Positions 1-8,400 of a stretch of DNA of 64,000 bases are shown piece by piece (position 1 is the stretch's first letter; every line of letters begins with the position of its first letter). The stretch comes from Imperialibacter sp964351395 (lineage in GTDB: Bacteria > Bacteroidota > Bacteroidia > Cytophagales > Cyclobacteriaceae). The DNA is taken from positions 744,001-808,000 of the forward strand of contig CAYGOF010000001.1 of the NCBI GenBank assembly GCA_964351395.1, given 5' to 3'. The notes under the pieces were generated by a model. The model saw only the letters and a list, made by a program, of their open reading frames with translations. It was not told where the DNA came from and did no database searches. Both the position numbers and the translations under genes were made by a program.

Positions 1-1
1 T

Positions 2-334
2 GATATAAATGTCGTTCGGTATTTTCAAGATTTGGTGAATGCCTCGACTGATTTCGAAATGCTAGGCCCGGCCAACTTATCGATCGCTACTTTTCGATAC
101 TTGTCTGACAATGAACACGTAAAACGAGACACTGAAAAAGTAGATAAACTGAACAGCAGGATACTGGAATTGATAGAAGAAGACGGGCGTATCTTCTTTG
201 CAGGCACCAAAATAGATGGACGACCTTCGCTCAGAATTAATTGTAACAATTATCGCCGGACGAATTCAGATATTGACTTCCTGCTACTCGTTTTGAGGGA
301 ATTGGGTCAAAAAGCCATAGCTGAACTTTGGTAA
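2..334 (+). CDS. PLP-dependent amino-acid decarboxylase, C-terminal fragment
   Basis: Only the last 110 codons are inside the window; the frame is open from base 2, so the gene starts upstream. The fragment has the tail of group II pyridoxal-phosphate decarboxylases (aromatic amino acid / glutamate / tyrosine type). It shows a FRYL strand followed by a helix containing LNSRILELIEEDGRIFF, then the strand pair GTKIDGRPSLRINCNNYRRT and a closing helix. The PLP-binding lysine would lie upstream, so substrate and activity cannot be judged. It converges on metX with two bases between the stops and no obvious terminator. Confidence 0.65.
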   Translation, partial: DINVVRYFQDLVNASTDFEMLGPANLSIATFRYLSDNEHVKRDTEKVDKLNSRILELIEEDGRIFFAGTKIDGRPSLRINCNNYRRTNSDIDFLLLVLRELGQKAIAELW

Positions 335-336
335 AT

Positions 337-1374
337 TTAAACTTTTACCGAAACCCTTCTGTAAAATTTTTCGATGGACGCACTGATTGCTTCCCATTCG
401 ATAAGGAATCCATCATGTCCATAAAGCGAGTCAATAATATCAAGCGAAGCATCTTCGACATGCGAAGCCAAAAACACCTGTTCGTCAATAGGAAACAAAA
501 TGTCCGACCGAATGCCAACAAAATGTGCGTTTGCTTTTATTTGAGACAATCCATTCTCAATGCTACCCATTCCTCTACCTACATTATGAGAGTCCATGGC
601 TTTGGAAAGTCTCCAGTAACTGTAGGCGTTGAAGCGCTTCTTTAGCTTTTCGCCCTGATATTGCTGGTAGCTTGATGCGAGGTAACCATCCGTTTTCTCG
701 GTTGTGTCTTCCTCCTGTGTTCTTTGATAGGTGAGATAGTGGCGGTATGAAAGCAATGCAATTGTTCTGGCTGTCTTCATTCCCTCCATGCCCGAATCGG
801 CCTTACTCTCCTTCCAGGTAGCATCATTGGCAATAGCCATTCGCTGCGACTCATTGAAAGCGATACCCCAAGGTGAATGATGGGAATTAGTAGAAACAGC
901 AATGAGGTTTTCAAAAACACCAGGCTCTTGAATAGCCCATTCCAACGCCTGCTGTCCTCCCATAGACCCACCAATGAGCGTGTGTATTTTTTCAAAACCA
1001 AGTGACTTTCTTAGCTGGATAAAAGCACCCACAATGTCTCTATTCGTTGGGGTAGGAAAATCGTGAAAATAGGGTTTGCCAGAAAGCGGGTTTTTATCAA
1101 GGGCATTTGTTGAGCCATAACAGCTCCCAAGCATATTGGCACAAATCACAAAAAACTTATCAGGATCATACACCTTTCCGGGACCGAACAGTCCGGGCCA
1201 CCATTCAGATGGTGTTGCATTTCCTGTAAGTGCATGGCAAACCCAAACGATATTATCCCGGGCATCATTTACTTTCCCAAACGAGGTATAATGTAAATGA
1301 AATTCAAGCACCTGTTCACCCGACTCTAATTGTAAAGGTTCGGTTGATTTAAATATCTCCTCCGTTATTCTCAC
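337..1374 (-). CDS. metX: homoserine O-acetyltransferase
   Basis: An alpha/beta-hydrolase acyltransferase that moves the acetyl group of acetyl-CoA onto L-homoserine, the entry step of methionine synthesis by direct sulfhydrylation. At 345 residues it has normal family length. The catalytic triad is visible: Ser137 in GGSMGGQQALEW, Asp291 in RSDILFP and His320 in YGHDGFLIE; the family motif WVCHALTGNA is near residue 45. It lies 92 bp downstream of metY on the same strand, separated by a stable hairpin (1399-1432), and probably depends on the metY leader. MetX and succinyl-transferring relatives can be confused, so acetyl specificity is inferred from the metY partner. Confidence 0.9.
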   Translation of the reverse strand: MRITEEIFKSTEPLQLESGEQVLEFHLHYTSFGKVNDARDNIVWVCHALTGNATPSEWWPGLFGPGKVYDPDKFFVICANMLGSCYGSTNALDKNPLSGKPYFHDFPTPTNRDIVGAFIQLRKSLGFEKIHTLIGGSMGGQQALEWAIQEPGVFENLIAVSTNSHHSPWGIAFNESQRMAIANDATWKESKADSGMEGMKTARTIALLSYRHYLTYQRTQEEDTTEKTDGYLASSYQQYQGEKLKKRFNAYSYWRLSKAMDSHNVGRGMGSIENGLSQIKANAHFVGIRSDILFPIDEQVFLASHVEDASLDIIDSLYGHDGFLIEWEAISASIEKFYRRVSVKV

Positions 1375-1398
1375 TAAGTCTTCGATTTTAGCCTAAAA

Positions 1399-1432
1399 TA
1401 CCTCCCGGCTATGATAATATAGTCGGGAGGTA
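1399..1432 (-). terminator. intercistronic hairpin between metY and metX
   Basis: A perfect 9-bp inverted repeat (TACCTCCCG / CGGGAGGTA) extends inward, after one mismatch, by four more pairs around a 6-nt loop. On the minus strand it follows the metY stop and is followed by TTTTAG, so it could act as a weak terminator or as an RNA-stability element that lowers metX relative to metY. The T-run is short and interrupted, so full termination is doubtful. Confidence 0.5.
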
Positions 1433-1466
1433 AGTCATCAATTAACCTATATATATTAACTATTCT

Positions 1467-2777
1467 TTACTTTTTCAGCAGCTCAAATGCCTGTATCAAA
1501 TCGGCCTTTATATCTTCCACATGTTCTGTGCCGGTCGATAGGCGAAGAAGGTTGGGGTCAACACCTGCCTTCAATTGCTCTTCGTCGCTTAACTGTTGAT
1601 GGGTAGTAGATGCCGGATGAATAATCAAGGTCTTCGAATCGCCCACATTAGCCAAATGACTGATAAGCTTTAGCGAATCAACAAACTTCTTTGCAGTTGG
1701 CCTTCCACCTTTGATTTTGAATGAAAGCACACCACCAAAGCCTCTTTTTAGATACTTCTTAGCTAGTGTGTGGTACTTACTACTTGCCAAGCCAGGGTAA
1801 TTTACTTTTTCTACCTGATCGTGCTTTTCCAACCACTGTGCCAGTTCCAAGGCATTTTGCACAGTTCTGTCTAATCGAAGCGAAAGCGTTTCAAGGCCTT
1901 GCAAGAGGAGGAACGAGTTAAAAGGGCTAATAGCCGGGCCCAAATCCCTCAAGCCTTCCACCCTTGTACGAATGGCAAAGGCAATATTGGGCAAGCCAAG
2001 TGGGTTTCCTTCGCCAAACACTTCCCAGAAATTCAACCCGTGATATCCTTCAGAAGGCTCGGAAAATTGCTTGAATTTTCCATTTCCCCAATTGAAATTG
2101 CCTCCATCTACGATAATGCCTCCGATGCTGGTACCGTGGCCTCCAATCCATTTTGTAGCGGACTCCACTACTACATTAGCTCCATGCTCAAGAGGGCGAA
2201 AAAGGTAGCCTCCAGCTCCAAAAGTATTGTCAACTACAAGAGGAATTCCATGCTTTTTAGCGACAGCAGCAATGGCCTCAAAATCTGGAATATTAAATTC
2301 CGGATTGCCTATGGTTTCCAGATAGAGTGCTCTGGTGTTTTCATCTATGAGTTTTTCAAACTCTTCAGGTGTATCATTTTCTACGAATCGAGCCTCAATG
2401 CCCAGGCGTTTGAAAGCTACCTTGAACTGATTATAAGTACCTCCATAAAGGTGACTGGTGGAAACAAGGTTTTGACCTGCCTCAAGGATATTATGCAAGG
2501 CCAAAAACTGAGCAGCCTGACCCGAAGCTGTGGCAACTGCCGCCACACCTCCTTCAAGCGCGGCCACTCGTTTTTCAAACACATCCGTTGTCGGATTCAT
2601 GATCCTGGTATAGATGTTTCCAAACTCTTTAAGCGCAAATAGATTGGCTCCATGCTCAGAGTTCTTGAATGAGTAGGAGGTAGTTTGATAAATAGGAACT
2701 GCCCTGGATTGGGTTGCTGAATCTATTTCTTGTCCTGCATGCAATTGCAGTGTTTCAAATCTTAATGGTTGTGACAT
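1467..2777 (-). CDS. metY: O-acetylhomoserine sulfhydrylase (PLP)
   Basis: A Cys/Met-metabolism PLP enzyme of 436 residues that uses O-acetylhomoserine and sulfide to form homocysteine, or cysteine from O-acetylserine in some relatives. The PLP lysine is K209 in ESATKWIGGHG, with the cofactor Asp in VVDNTFGAGG and the N-terminal RIMNPTTDVFEKR substrate-site segment. Its length matches the long MetY type rather than MetB/MetC (about 380). The start follows a ~110-nt leader after the Cys-rich ORF. Its leader carries a SAM-I riboswitch, so expression should fall when S-adenosylmethionine is plentiful. It is co-directional with metX downstream. Confidence 0.9.
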   Translation of the reverse strand: MSQPLRFETLQLHAGQEIDSATQSRAVPIYQTTSYSFKNSEHGANLFALKEFGNIYTRIMNPTTDVFEKRVAALEGGVAAVATASGQAAQFLALHNILEAGQNLVSTSHLYGGTYNQFKVAFKRLGIEARFVENDTPEEFEKLIDENTRALYLETIGNPEFNIPDFEAIAAVAKKHGIPLVVDNTFGAGGYLFRPLEHGANVVVESATKWIGGHGTSIGGIIVDGGNFNWGNGKFKQFSEPSEGYHGLNFWEVFGEGNPLGLPNIAFAIRTRVEGLRDLGPAISPFNSFLLLQGLETLSLRLDRTVQNALELAQWLEKHDQVEKVNYPGLASSKYHTLAKKYLKRGFGGVLSFKIKGGRPTAKKFVDSLKLISHLANVGDSKTLIIHPASTTHQQLSDEEQLKAGVDPNLLRLSTGTEHVEDIKADLIQAFELLKK

Positions 2778-2857
2778 GTTAATACGGTGTTTTGATTGTT
2801 AATGAATAGAAAAAATTGCCTGAAACGGGTCGACCACCTGACCGATAATCCGTCGAC

Positions 2858-2894
2858 TGCTGCTAAGCGACAAGGCAAAAAGCGCCTAGCAGCA
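2858..2894 (-). promoter_or_regulatory. hairpin over the Cys codons of the metY leader
   Basis: On the minus strand TGCTGCTAGGCG (2894-2883) pairs with CGCTTAGCAGCA (2869-2858): 12 bp with a single G-U pair and a 13-nt loop. The 5' arm contains the last two Cys codons and the stop codon of the upstream 44-codon ORF, so a ribosome on those codons would prevent the stem from forming. No T-run follows at once; a T6 run lies about 43 nt further on (2815-2810), after two copies of GTCGAC that can pair with each other. The fold is seen directly; a regulatory role is inference. Confidence 0.55.
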
Positions 2895-3020
2895 CATACA
2901 ACAACAACTGATCGTGAAACCAGCTTTGTTTGAAAAAGATGAAAATTGAAGTTGTTGAACCGGTATGGAAGCGGCTGACTGGGTAGCGATTATCGCCAAA
3001 AGAGATTCCTGATTTTTCAT
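2886..3020 (-). CDS. short Cys-rich leader ORF upstream of metY
   Basis: A 44-codon ORF whose ATG sits 10 nt after the 3' end of the riboswitch. It begins MKNQESLLAIIATQ and ends SCCCMCC; five of its last six codons are cysteine (TGT TGT TGT ATG TGC TGC, then TAG). Nothing suggests a folded protein. The clustered codons at the stop, the overlap with a 12-bp hairpin and the position before a sulfur-assimilating gene point to a leader peptide that senses cysteine supply by ribosome stalling. Poly-cysteine short ORFs acting as cysteine-responsive attenuators are known from mycobacteria; I know of no described example coupled to a SAM-I riboswitch here. Translation is not proven. Confidence 0.6.
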   Translation of the reverse strand: MKNQESLLAIIATQSAASIPVQQLQFSSFSNKAGFTISCCCMCC

Positions 3021-3030
3021 TTTGCTCTCA

Positions 3031-3139
3031 ATTTATATTCTCCCGACACTTGCCGAGATCAGGATTTAGCACCTTACCACCTTGAGTGGCCGGTTGCTAG
3101 CGCTTCATAGAGCCTGTCTCTCCACGCTTCTTTATAAAT
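3031..3139 (-). promoter_or_regulatory. SAM-I (S-box) riboswitch
   Basis: The minus-strand RNA carries the S-box core in the right order: P1 5' strand ATTTATA (3139-3133), TATGAA (3109-3104), GCAACC (3097-3092), GGTGCTAAATCC (3073-3062), a G/C-rich P4 segment, and the P1 3' strand TATAAAT (3037-3031). The total of 109 nt is normal for the class. Ligand binding should stabilise P1 and reduce metY-metX expression. The expression platform is unclear: the short Cys-rich ORF begins 10 nt after P1, so SAM could act on its translation or on downstream folding rather than on a simple terminator. Confidence 0.88.
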
Positions 3140-3166
3140 CAATTGCTAAGAATTGACTTGAAGGAA

Positions 3167-3197
3167 CAAACGTAGATAGGCGAATTTTTGTTTCCAA
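3167..3197 (-). promoter_or_regulatory. Bacteroidota promoter of the metY leader
   Basis: Read on the minus strand this is TTG (3197-3195), a 20-nt spacer, then TACGTTTG (3174-3167). It fits the Bacteroidota primary-sigma consensus TTG-N19-21-TAnnTTTG. Transcription would start near 3160, about 20 nt before the riboswitch P1 stem, as expected for an S-box leader. Confidence 0.65.
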
Positions 3198-3319
3198 ATT
3201 TTTCTGCCAGAATTTGTAAAAGCTAAATTCTCGGAGTTTTCGGGCCTGAAATGACCTTGGTTTAAAGTCAAGCGATGACAAATAATCCACCAGAAAGGAC
3301 TTAAATACTCTGATTAGCC

Positions 3320-3327
3320 TATATTTG
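3320..3327 (+). promoter_or_regulatory. possible -7 box of tpiA
   Basis: TATATTTG matches the Bacteroidota -7 consensus TAnnTTTG and lies 21 nt before the tpiA start codon. No TTG is found at the usual -33 spacing, so this is a partial match only. Confidence 0.35.
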
Positions 3328-3348
3328 AGCTGGAAATAAACGGAAATC

Positions 3349-4113
3349 ATGAGAAAGAAAATTGTAGCAGGAAACTGGAAAATGAATAAAAACCTTGAAG
3401 AAGGCCATCAGCTAACTTCCGAGGTGGTTAACATGGTGAAAGACGAAGTAACCAGTGCAGTTGAGGTTGTACTTTGCACACCATTTATTCATTTGAATTC
3501 TGTGAGTAAGCTTTTGGCTGGCAGTAAAAACGTCAAGCTAGGAGCACAAAACTGTAGCGAGCATGAATCGGGTGCTTACACGGGTGAGACTTCAGTTTCA
3601 ATGCTAAAATCAGTCGGCGCTCAGTATATCATTATCGGTCACAGCGAGCGAAGAGAATACTTTGGAGAGACAGATAAGCTGTTTGCAAAAAAAGTAGACG
3701 CTGTGTTAGGCGCCGGGCTTACTCCGATTTACTGTTGCGGCGAAAAATTGGAAGTACGTGAAGCCAATCAGCACAACAAACTCGTAAAAGACCAAATAAC
3801 AGAGGCACTTTTCCACCTCTCCACTGCCGATGTGCAAAAAGTCGTAATTGCCTATGAGCCTGTTTGGGCTATTGGAACAGGCAAAACAGCCTCTTCTGCA
3901 CAAGCACAAGAAATGCATGCAGAAATAAGAGCACACCTGGCTTCAAAATATGGCAAGGAAGTTGCCGAAGAAATCACCATACAATATGGCGGCAGCGTAA
4001 AACCTGACAATGCTGTGGAAATATTTGCCCAACCTGATGTGGACGGTGGCCTAATTGGCGGGGCAGCACTTAAGTCACGTGACTTTGTCGACATTGTAAA
4101 AGCAATGAAATAA
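3349..4113 (+). CDS. tpiA: triose-phosphate isomerase
   Basis: Cytosolic glycolytic enzyme interconverting dihydroxyacetone phosphate and glyceraldehyde 3-phosphate. All catalytic elements are present in 254 residues: Lys11 in AGNWKMNK, His98 in IIIGHSERREYF, Glu170 in AYEPVWAIGTGKT, the loop-6 hinge, and the phosphate-binding GGSV and GGAAL segments near the C-terminus. Its stop codon abuts the ATG of the next gene, so it is probably cotranscribed with that gene and with prmA. Confidence 0.97.
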   Translation: MRKKIVAGNWKMNKNLEEGHQLTSEVVNMVKDEVTSAVEVVLCTPFIHLNSVSKLLAGSKNVKLGAQNCSEHESGAYTGETSVSMLKSVGAQYIIIGHSERREYFGETDKLFAKKVDAVLGAGLTPIYCCGEKLEVREANQHNKLVKDQITEALFHLSTADVQKVVIAYEPVWAIGTGKTASSAQAQEMHAEIRAHLASKYGKEVAEEITIQYGGSVKPDNAVEIFAQPDVDGGLIGGAALKSRDFVDIVKAMK

Positions 4114-4458
4114 ATGAATATTCTCATTTTCCTTGGGCTAGCAATTATTGGCCTTTTTTCTGAACAAAAAGAAGCTGCGGAAGTCTCTCAAGACATCTGT
4201 GGCATTTATGGGGCCATTTATGTTGAAACCGACAGAAGAAGAGCCGACTATCTGGTATTTGAGGAGAAAAACGAGGCGTTCGCCGATATATTAATCTTTA
4301 AGGAAACAAGTAGAGTGTATGCCGACAGGCAAGGTATATGGTACTTTACAAAAAACAGAGGCATGGCTGATTTCACAATTTATTACGTGAAAGAAAAAGG
4401 CCAACAACACTTTTCGGCTTTCTTCACCGATACCGAATCTTTTGCCGGCTGCAACTAG
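4114..4458 (+). CDS. secreted DUF6150-like protein
   Basis: A 114-residue protein with an N-terminal hydrophobic segment (about residues 1-18) that looks like a signal peptide. The mature part is built of short repeated strands with an [A/F]AD-hydrophobic pattern: RRADYLVFEE, AFADILIFKE, VYADRQGIWYF, GMADFTIYYV, ending FAGCN. This resembles the small Bacteroidota DUF6150 proteins as I remember them. The family has no known function to my knowledge. Its ATG directly follows the tpiA stop codon, so translation is probably coupled; the pairing with tpiA gives no functional clue. Confidence 0.7.
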   Translation: MNILIFLGLAIIGLFSEQKEAAEVSQDICGIYGAIYVETDRRRADYLVFEEKNEAFADILIFKETSRVYADRQGIWYFTKNRGMADFTIYYVKEKGQQHFSAFFTDTESFAGCN

Positions 4459-4486
4459 CCCTCAAATAACATAGCCAAGCTACCAC

Positions 4487-5323
4487 ATGGATTTTATCGA
4501 ATTACAAATTAAGACCTCCCGGGAACTTGCTGACATCCTGATAGCAGAGTTGGGAGAAGTCGCTTTTGATACTTTCCAGGAAACTGACGAAGGATTTAAT
4601 GCCTATATCTTAGAAGGTGACTTTGAGGAAGCTGCGGTAAAAGAAATCATTCAAAAATATTCTTTTCTGGGGATTGCTGACTACCAGATTAACAAAATAC
4701 CGAAAGAAAACTGGAACCAAACCTGGGAAAACAACTACCATCCAATTGAAATTCCAGGCAGATGCCGGGTGAGGGCGTCATTCCATTCTCCCGATCCTTC
4801 ATTCCCGCTAGAGATTGTGATCAATCCAAAAATGTCGTTTGGCACAGGCCATCACTCTACCACCTATCTCATGATGGAATTATTGCTCGACAGCGACTTA
4901 ATAGGCAAATCAGTTTTCGATTTCGGGACTGGAACTGGCATATTAGCCATTTTGGCTGCTAAGTTGGGCGCCTCTAAAATTGACGCAAGCGATATCGACG
5001 AATGGTGCATAGAAAATGGCATGGAAAATATTGCTATCAACGACTGCGGCAATATTAACATCCAACTTGGTGCTGTAACAGAAGTAAGAAAAAATGCTCC
5101 CTACGACCTTGCAATTGCCAATATCAACAGAAACGTTCTGCTGGAAGAGTTACCTCATTACACTTCCATTTTACCGACTGGAAGCAGCTTATTTTTGAGC
5201 GGCTTTTACGAGGCCGACCTTCCTGTTATTGAGGAAAAAGCTAACTCGCTTGGGTTTGAAAAAACTACTCACAAGGTAAGAGACAGTTGGGTAGCAGCTG
5301 CTTTCGAAAAAAAAGGGGCCTAA
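4487..5323 (+). CDS. prmA: ribosomal protein L11 methyltransferase
   Basis: SAM-dependent methyltransferase that modifies lysines and the alpha-amino group of ribosomal protein L11. The N-terminal domain (about residues 1-70) fits the L11-binding part. It is followed by the family signature NPKMSFGTGHHSTTYLM (113-129) and the SAM-binding motif I FDFGTGTGILAILAAK (144-159), with a later AIANINRNVL segment matching the PrmA post-motif IV region. The length of 278 residues is typical. It is third in the tpiA cluster, 28 bp behind the DUF6150-like gene. Confidence 0.93.
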   Translation: MDFIELQIKTSRELADILIAELGEVAFDTFQETDEGFNAYILEGDFEEAAVKEIIQKYSFLGIADYQINKIPKENWNQTWENNYHPIEIPGRCRVRASFHSPDPSFPLEIVINPKMSFGTGHHSTTYLMMELLLDSDLIGKSVFDFGTGTGILAILAAKLGASKIDASDIDEWCIENGMENIAINDCGNINIQLGAVTEVRKNAPYDLAIANINRNVLLEELPHYTSILPTGSSLFLSGFYEADLPVIEEKANSLGFEKTTHKVRDSWVAAAFEKKGA

Positions 5324-5352
5324 ATAGATAGCAACCAGCCTTCATTTTTCGT

Positions 5353-5360
5353 TACCTTTG
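5353..5360 (+). promoter_or_regulatory. possible -7 box before the 1,600-residue protein gene
   Basis: TACCTTTG fits TAnnTTTG. It ends 5 nt before the first in-frame ATG (5366), so a transcript from it would start at about that ATG; this supports the downstream ATG at 5402 as the real start. No clear -33 TTG was found. Confidence 0.35.
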
Positions 5361-5401
5361 AAGTTATGCAGGTGTTTTTTCGGGATCGATTGTCTCTCAA
5401 A

Positions 5402-8400
5402 ATGAGGTTCTTAGCAATATTTCTATTGCTGTCGTCACACGTATGGGCCCAGCAATTTACCTTTTCTACCGACCCCAACACATTCGGTCAGGACCTTTCC
5501 AACGGCATTCGGCAAATAGACAATGAGGGCGCTGCTAAGATAGCAGCCGACTTCGCAACTGTTTGGAACGCTGGTCAGATTAATCCTGAACAGAAAATAA
5601 TCGTCATCGAAATTGCCGAAAAGATGAGAGATAAGCGGATGCGCACGTATCCCTATTTCGAGTTTTTCGCTGCCTATATTGCCTATGCCATCCAAAAAGA
5701 GAACATCAGTTCCACAGAGCTTACCAACCTACTGAAAATAAATAGTCAGGTAGTTGATACCTATAACAATCGGGCGTACAGCGGCTTTCTACTTATGCTA
5801 AATCAGTTTTTTGCAAGAAGGGCGCTTTACCATACCCGTAACTACAAACTTTTTGCAGAAGGAGGCACGTATAGCTTCGAAGCTCCTGAAGCAATGGCCG
5901 CTTATGTGCCACCACTGGAAGAACCCATAGAGGAGGAGATCATTGAAGAACCAATTGCCGATGACGGGTGGGGAACAGAAGATAGCAGCAATGGTGGTTG
6001 GGGTACATCAGATACCAGCGATGATGGATGGAGCACGCCTGTGGCAAGCGATTGGGGAAACGAAACATCAGGATTCAATGAAGAGCCTGTTGAAGAAGTT
6101 GCTCCGGCAATTGATGCCTTCGTGGCCGAAATAGCCAGCCAACAGCCATTACCGGAAATCAGCGGGCCCATTATAAAACTCAGCAATGTCAATTTTCGGA
6201 TGGTGACGCCATACGATTCAGTTGGAATCAAAAACACTTCGGGTTCGGTGGTGATTAATGATAAAATATTTGTGGGCAATGGTGGCAGTCTCAACTGGCC
6301 TCAAGACCGCAATGGCGCCGAGGAAGCCAGCGTTGAATTTTCCGACTATAGCTTTGAAATAAATAAGCCAATAATAAGTGCCGAAAAAGTGAGCCTCAGC
6401 TTTCCTGAATGGTTCGATGGCAAAGTAGAAGGCATTTTTGATTTCAGAAGCTATCAGAGAACAGCTAAGGAAGAAAAGTACTTCCCGCAATTTACTTCCT
6501 ACTATGCCGATACCGATGTAAAGCTAAAGTCTCCAAATGCTTCCTACAAAGGTGGCTTTTCGATAATAGGAGATAAATTCTATGGCAATTCTGTCCTCAA
6601 AAGACCTTCAGTCCTTACAGTGAAAGATGCCTCGGGCCATTCCTTTAAATCAAGAGGGGTAAAATACGCTTTTGAAGATTCGCTTATTACCTCCGATGCC
6701 GCCAAAGTAACCATCTACCATGGCAGTGACTCTATTTATCATCCTCAAAACAAGGTGGTTTATGACCAGGGCAAAGACCACCTGACTATCTACAAAGACA
6801 AAGGCAAGTTTAAAAGCACATCGTACGCTTCTTCGTTTTTCCTGGTGGACTTTGTCGCTGACAAAATTAGCTGGGATTTAGAGTCAGACAGCCTTGATAT
6901 CTCTATCATGTATGCAAGGAATCGAATTCCTGCTGTTTTTGAGTCTCATGACTATTTTACAGAAAGACGCTTTTCAAGTTATCCAGGACTCTTCGGTTAC
7001 CATCCCATCATGGCTGTGGTCAAATATGCAAGAAAAGTTGGGGGCAGTCAGTTTTATGTCGGTGACATGGCTGCAGAGTATAAACTAGACAATCGGCAGG
7101 CTGTTTTGGCCATGGATTTTTTGAATCTCAACGGATTCATCGATTTCCAGCCCGAATCAGGATACATTATGGTAAAGCCTAAATCGTACCATTACCTGAT
7201 GTCCTATCAGGGCAAAAAGGATTATGATAATTTTTTAATCCCGTCGAAGACTGAACGATACCCGAATGGAACATTAAACTTTAGCACCAATGAATTAACC
7301 GTAAGAGGTGTAGAGAAAGTGTATATAACTGCGGATCACGATATCTACCTGGAGCCTGATAGCGGAGTAGTTAAACTTCTTGAGGGAAGAGACATGTTGT
7401 TTGACGGAATGGTCAACGCTGGAGACTTCAAATACAAAGGAAAAAAATTCCAATTCAATTATAATGACTACCTTTTTTCGATGCCGGAAATTGATTCAAT
7501 TAGAATTCAAATTCCGACACCAGACTCTTTGATTGCCGAAGGTGGTGAGGAAAAAACATCGCTGCACAACCATATTGAGCAAACATCAGGAACACTCTTC
7601 GTCAATAAGCCCGACAACAAATCAGGCAAGCAAGAAAACCTCCAATACCCGTATTTCACGTCTGACTCTGAGGCAGTAGTTTATTTCGATTCGAAGGAAA
7701 TACTAAACGGCGCATACAACAAAACTGTACGGTTTGTCATTCCTCCATTCGAAATTGACAGTTCAAATCGTAGTGATGGCGCAAGTATCAGCTTTGAAGG
7801 GACTTTCTATGCTGGCGACATTCTGCCTCCTTTTGAAGAAACCTTGAAAATTCAACCTGACAATTCTTTGGGCTTTCAGCATCAAATCCCCGAACAGGGA
7901 TATAAATTATATGGGGGCTCAGGTACTTTATACAATTCACTTAGTTTAAATTATCAAGGTTTAAGGTCCGATGGCAAGATTGATTACCTGACAACTTCTG
8001 TTTACTCCAACGATTTTGTCTTTAGAATGGACTCTGTTTCAGCAATTGCACAAAGTGGTGAAATTCGTCCAGGAGACCTTGGTGGCGCCTCTTTTCCACA
8101 AGGCATTATGGGGAGTCTCAGAATGAAATGGCTGCCAAAGAAAGATAGTATGTACCTGAAAAATATTGGTGACCCCATTGAGCTCTACAATGGCACAGCA
8201 AGCCTGCAGGGTGCTGCAAACATCACAGCTAAAGGTGCTTTTGGCCTAGGGCAGCTTGAAACAAGAGGTTCTCGGGTAAAGTCAAAGCAGTTTAGTTTTT
8301 CAGAAAACAAATTCAGCGCCCGCCATGGGTCTTTTGAAATTTTGACTGATATTCCTGAAAAGCCGGCTATGGCTGGCGAAGATATCGTGCTGAACTTTGA

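Noticed and set aside
1899..2642. 247-codon plus-strand frame
   Set aside because: Entirely antisense to metY, with no protein-like motif and biased composition expected of a shadow frame.
5902..6294. 130-codon minus-strand frame rich in Ser and Pro
   Set aside because: It is the complement of the Trp/Asp-rich linker of the large secreted protein.
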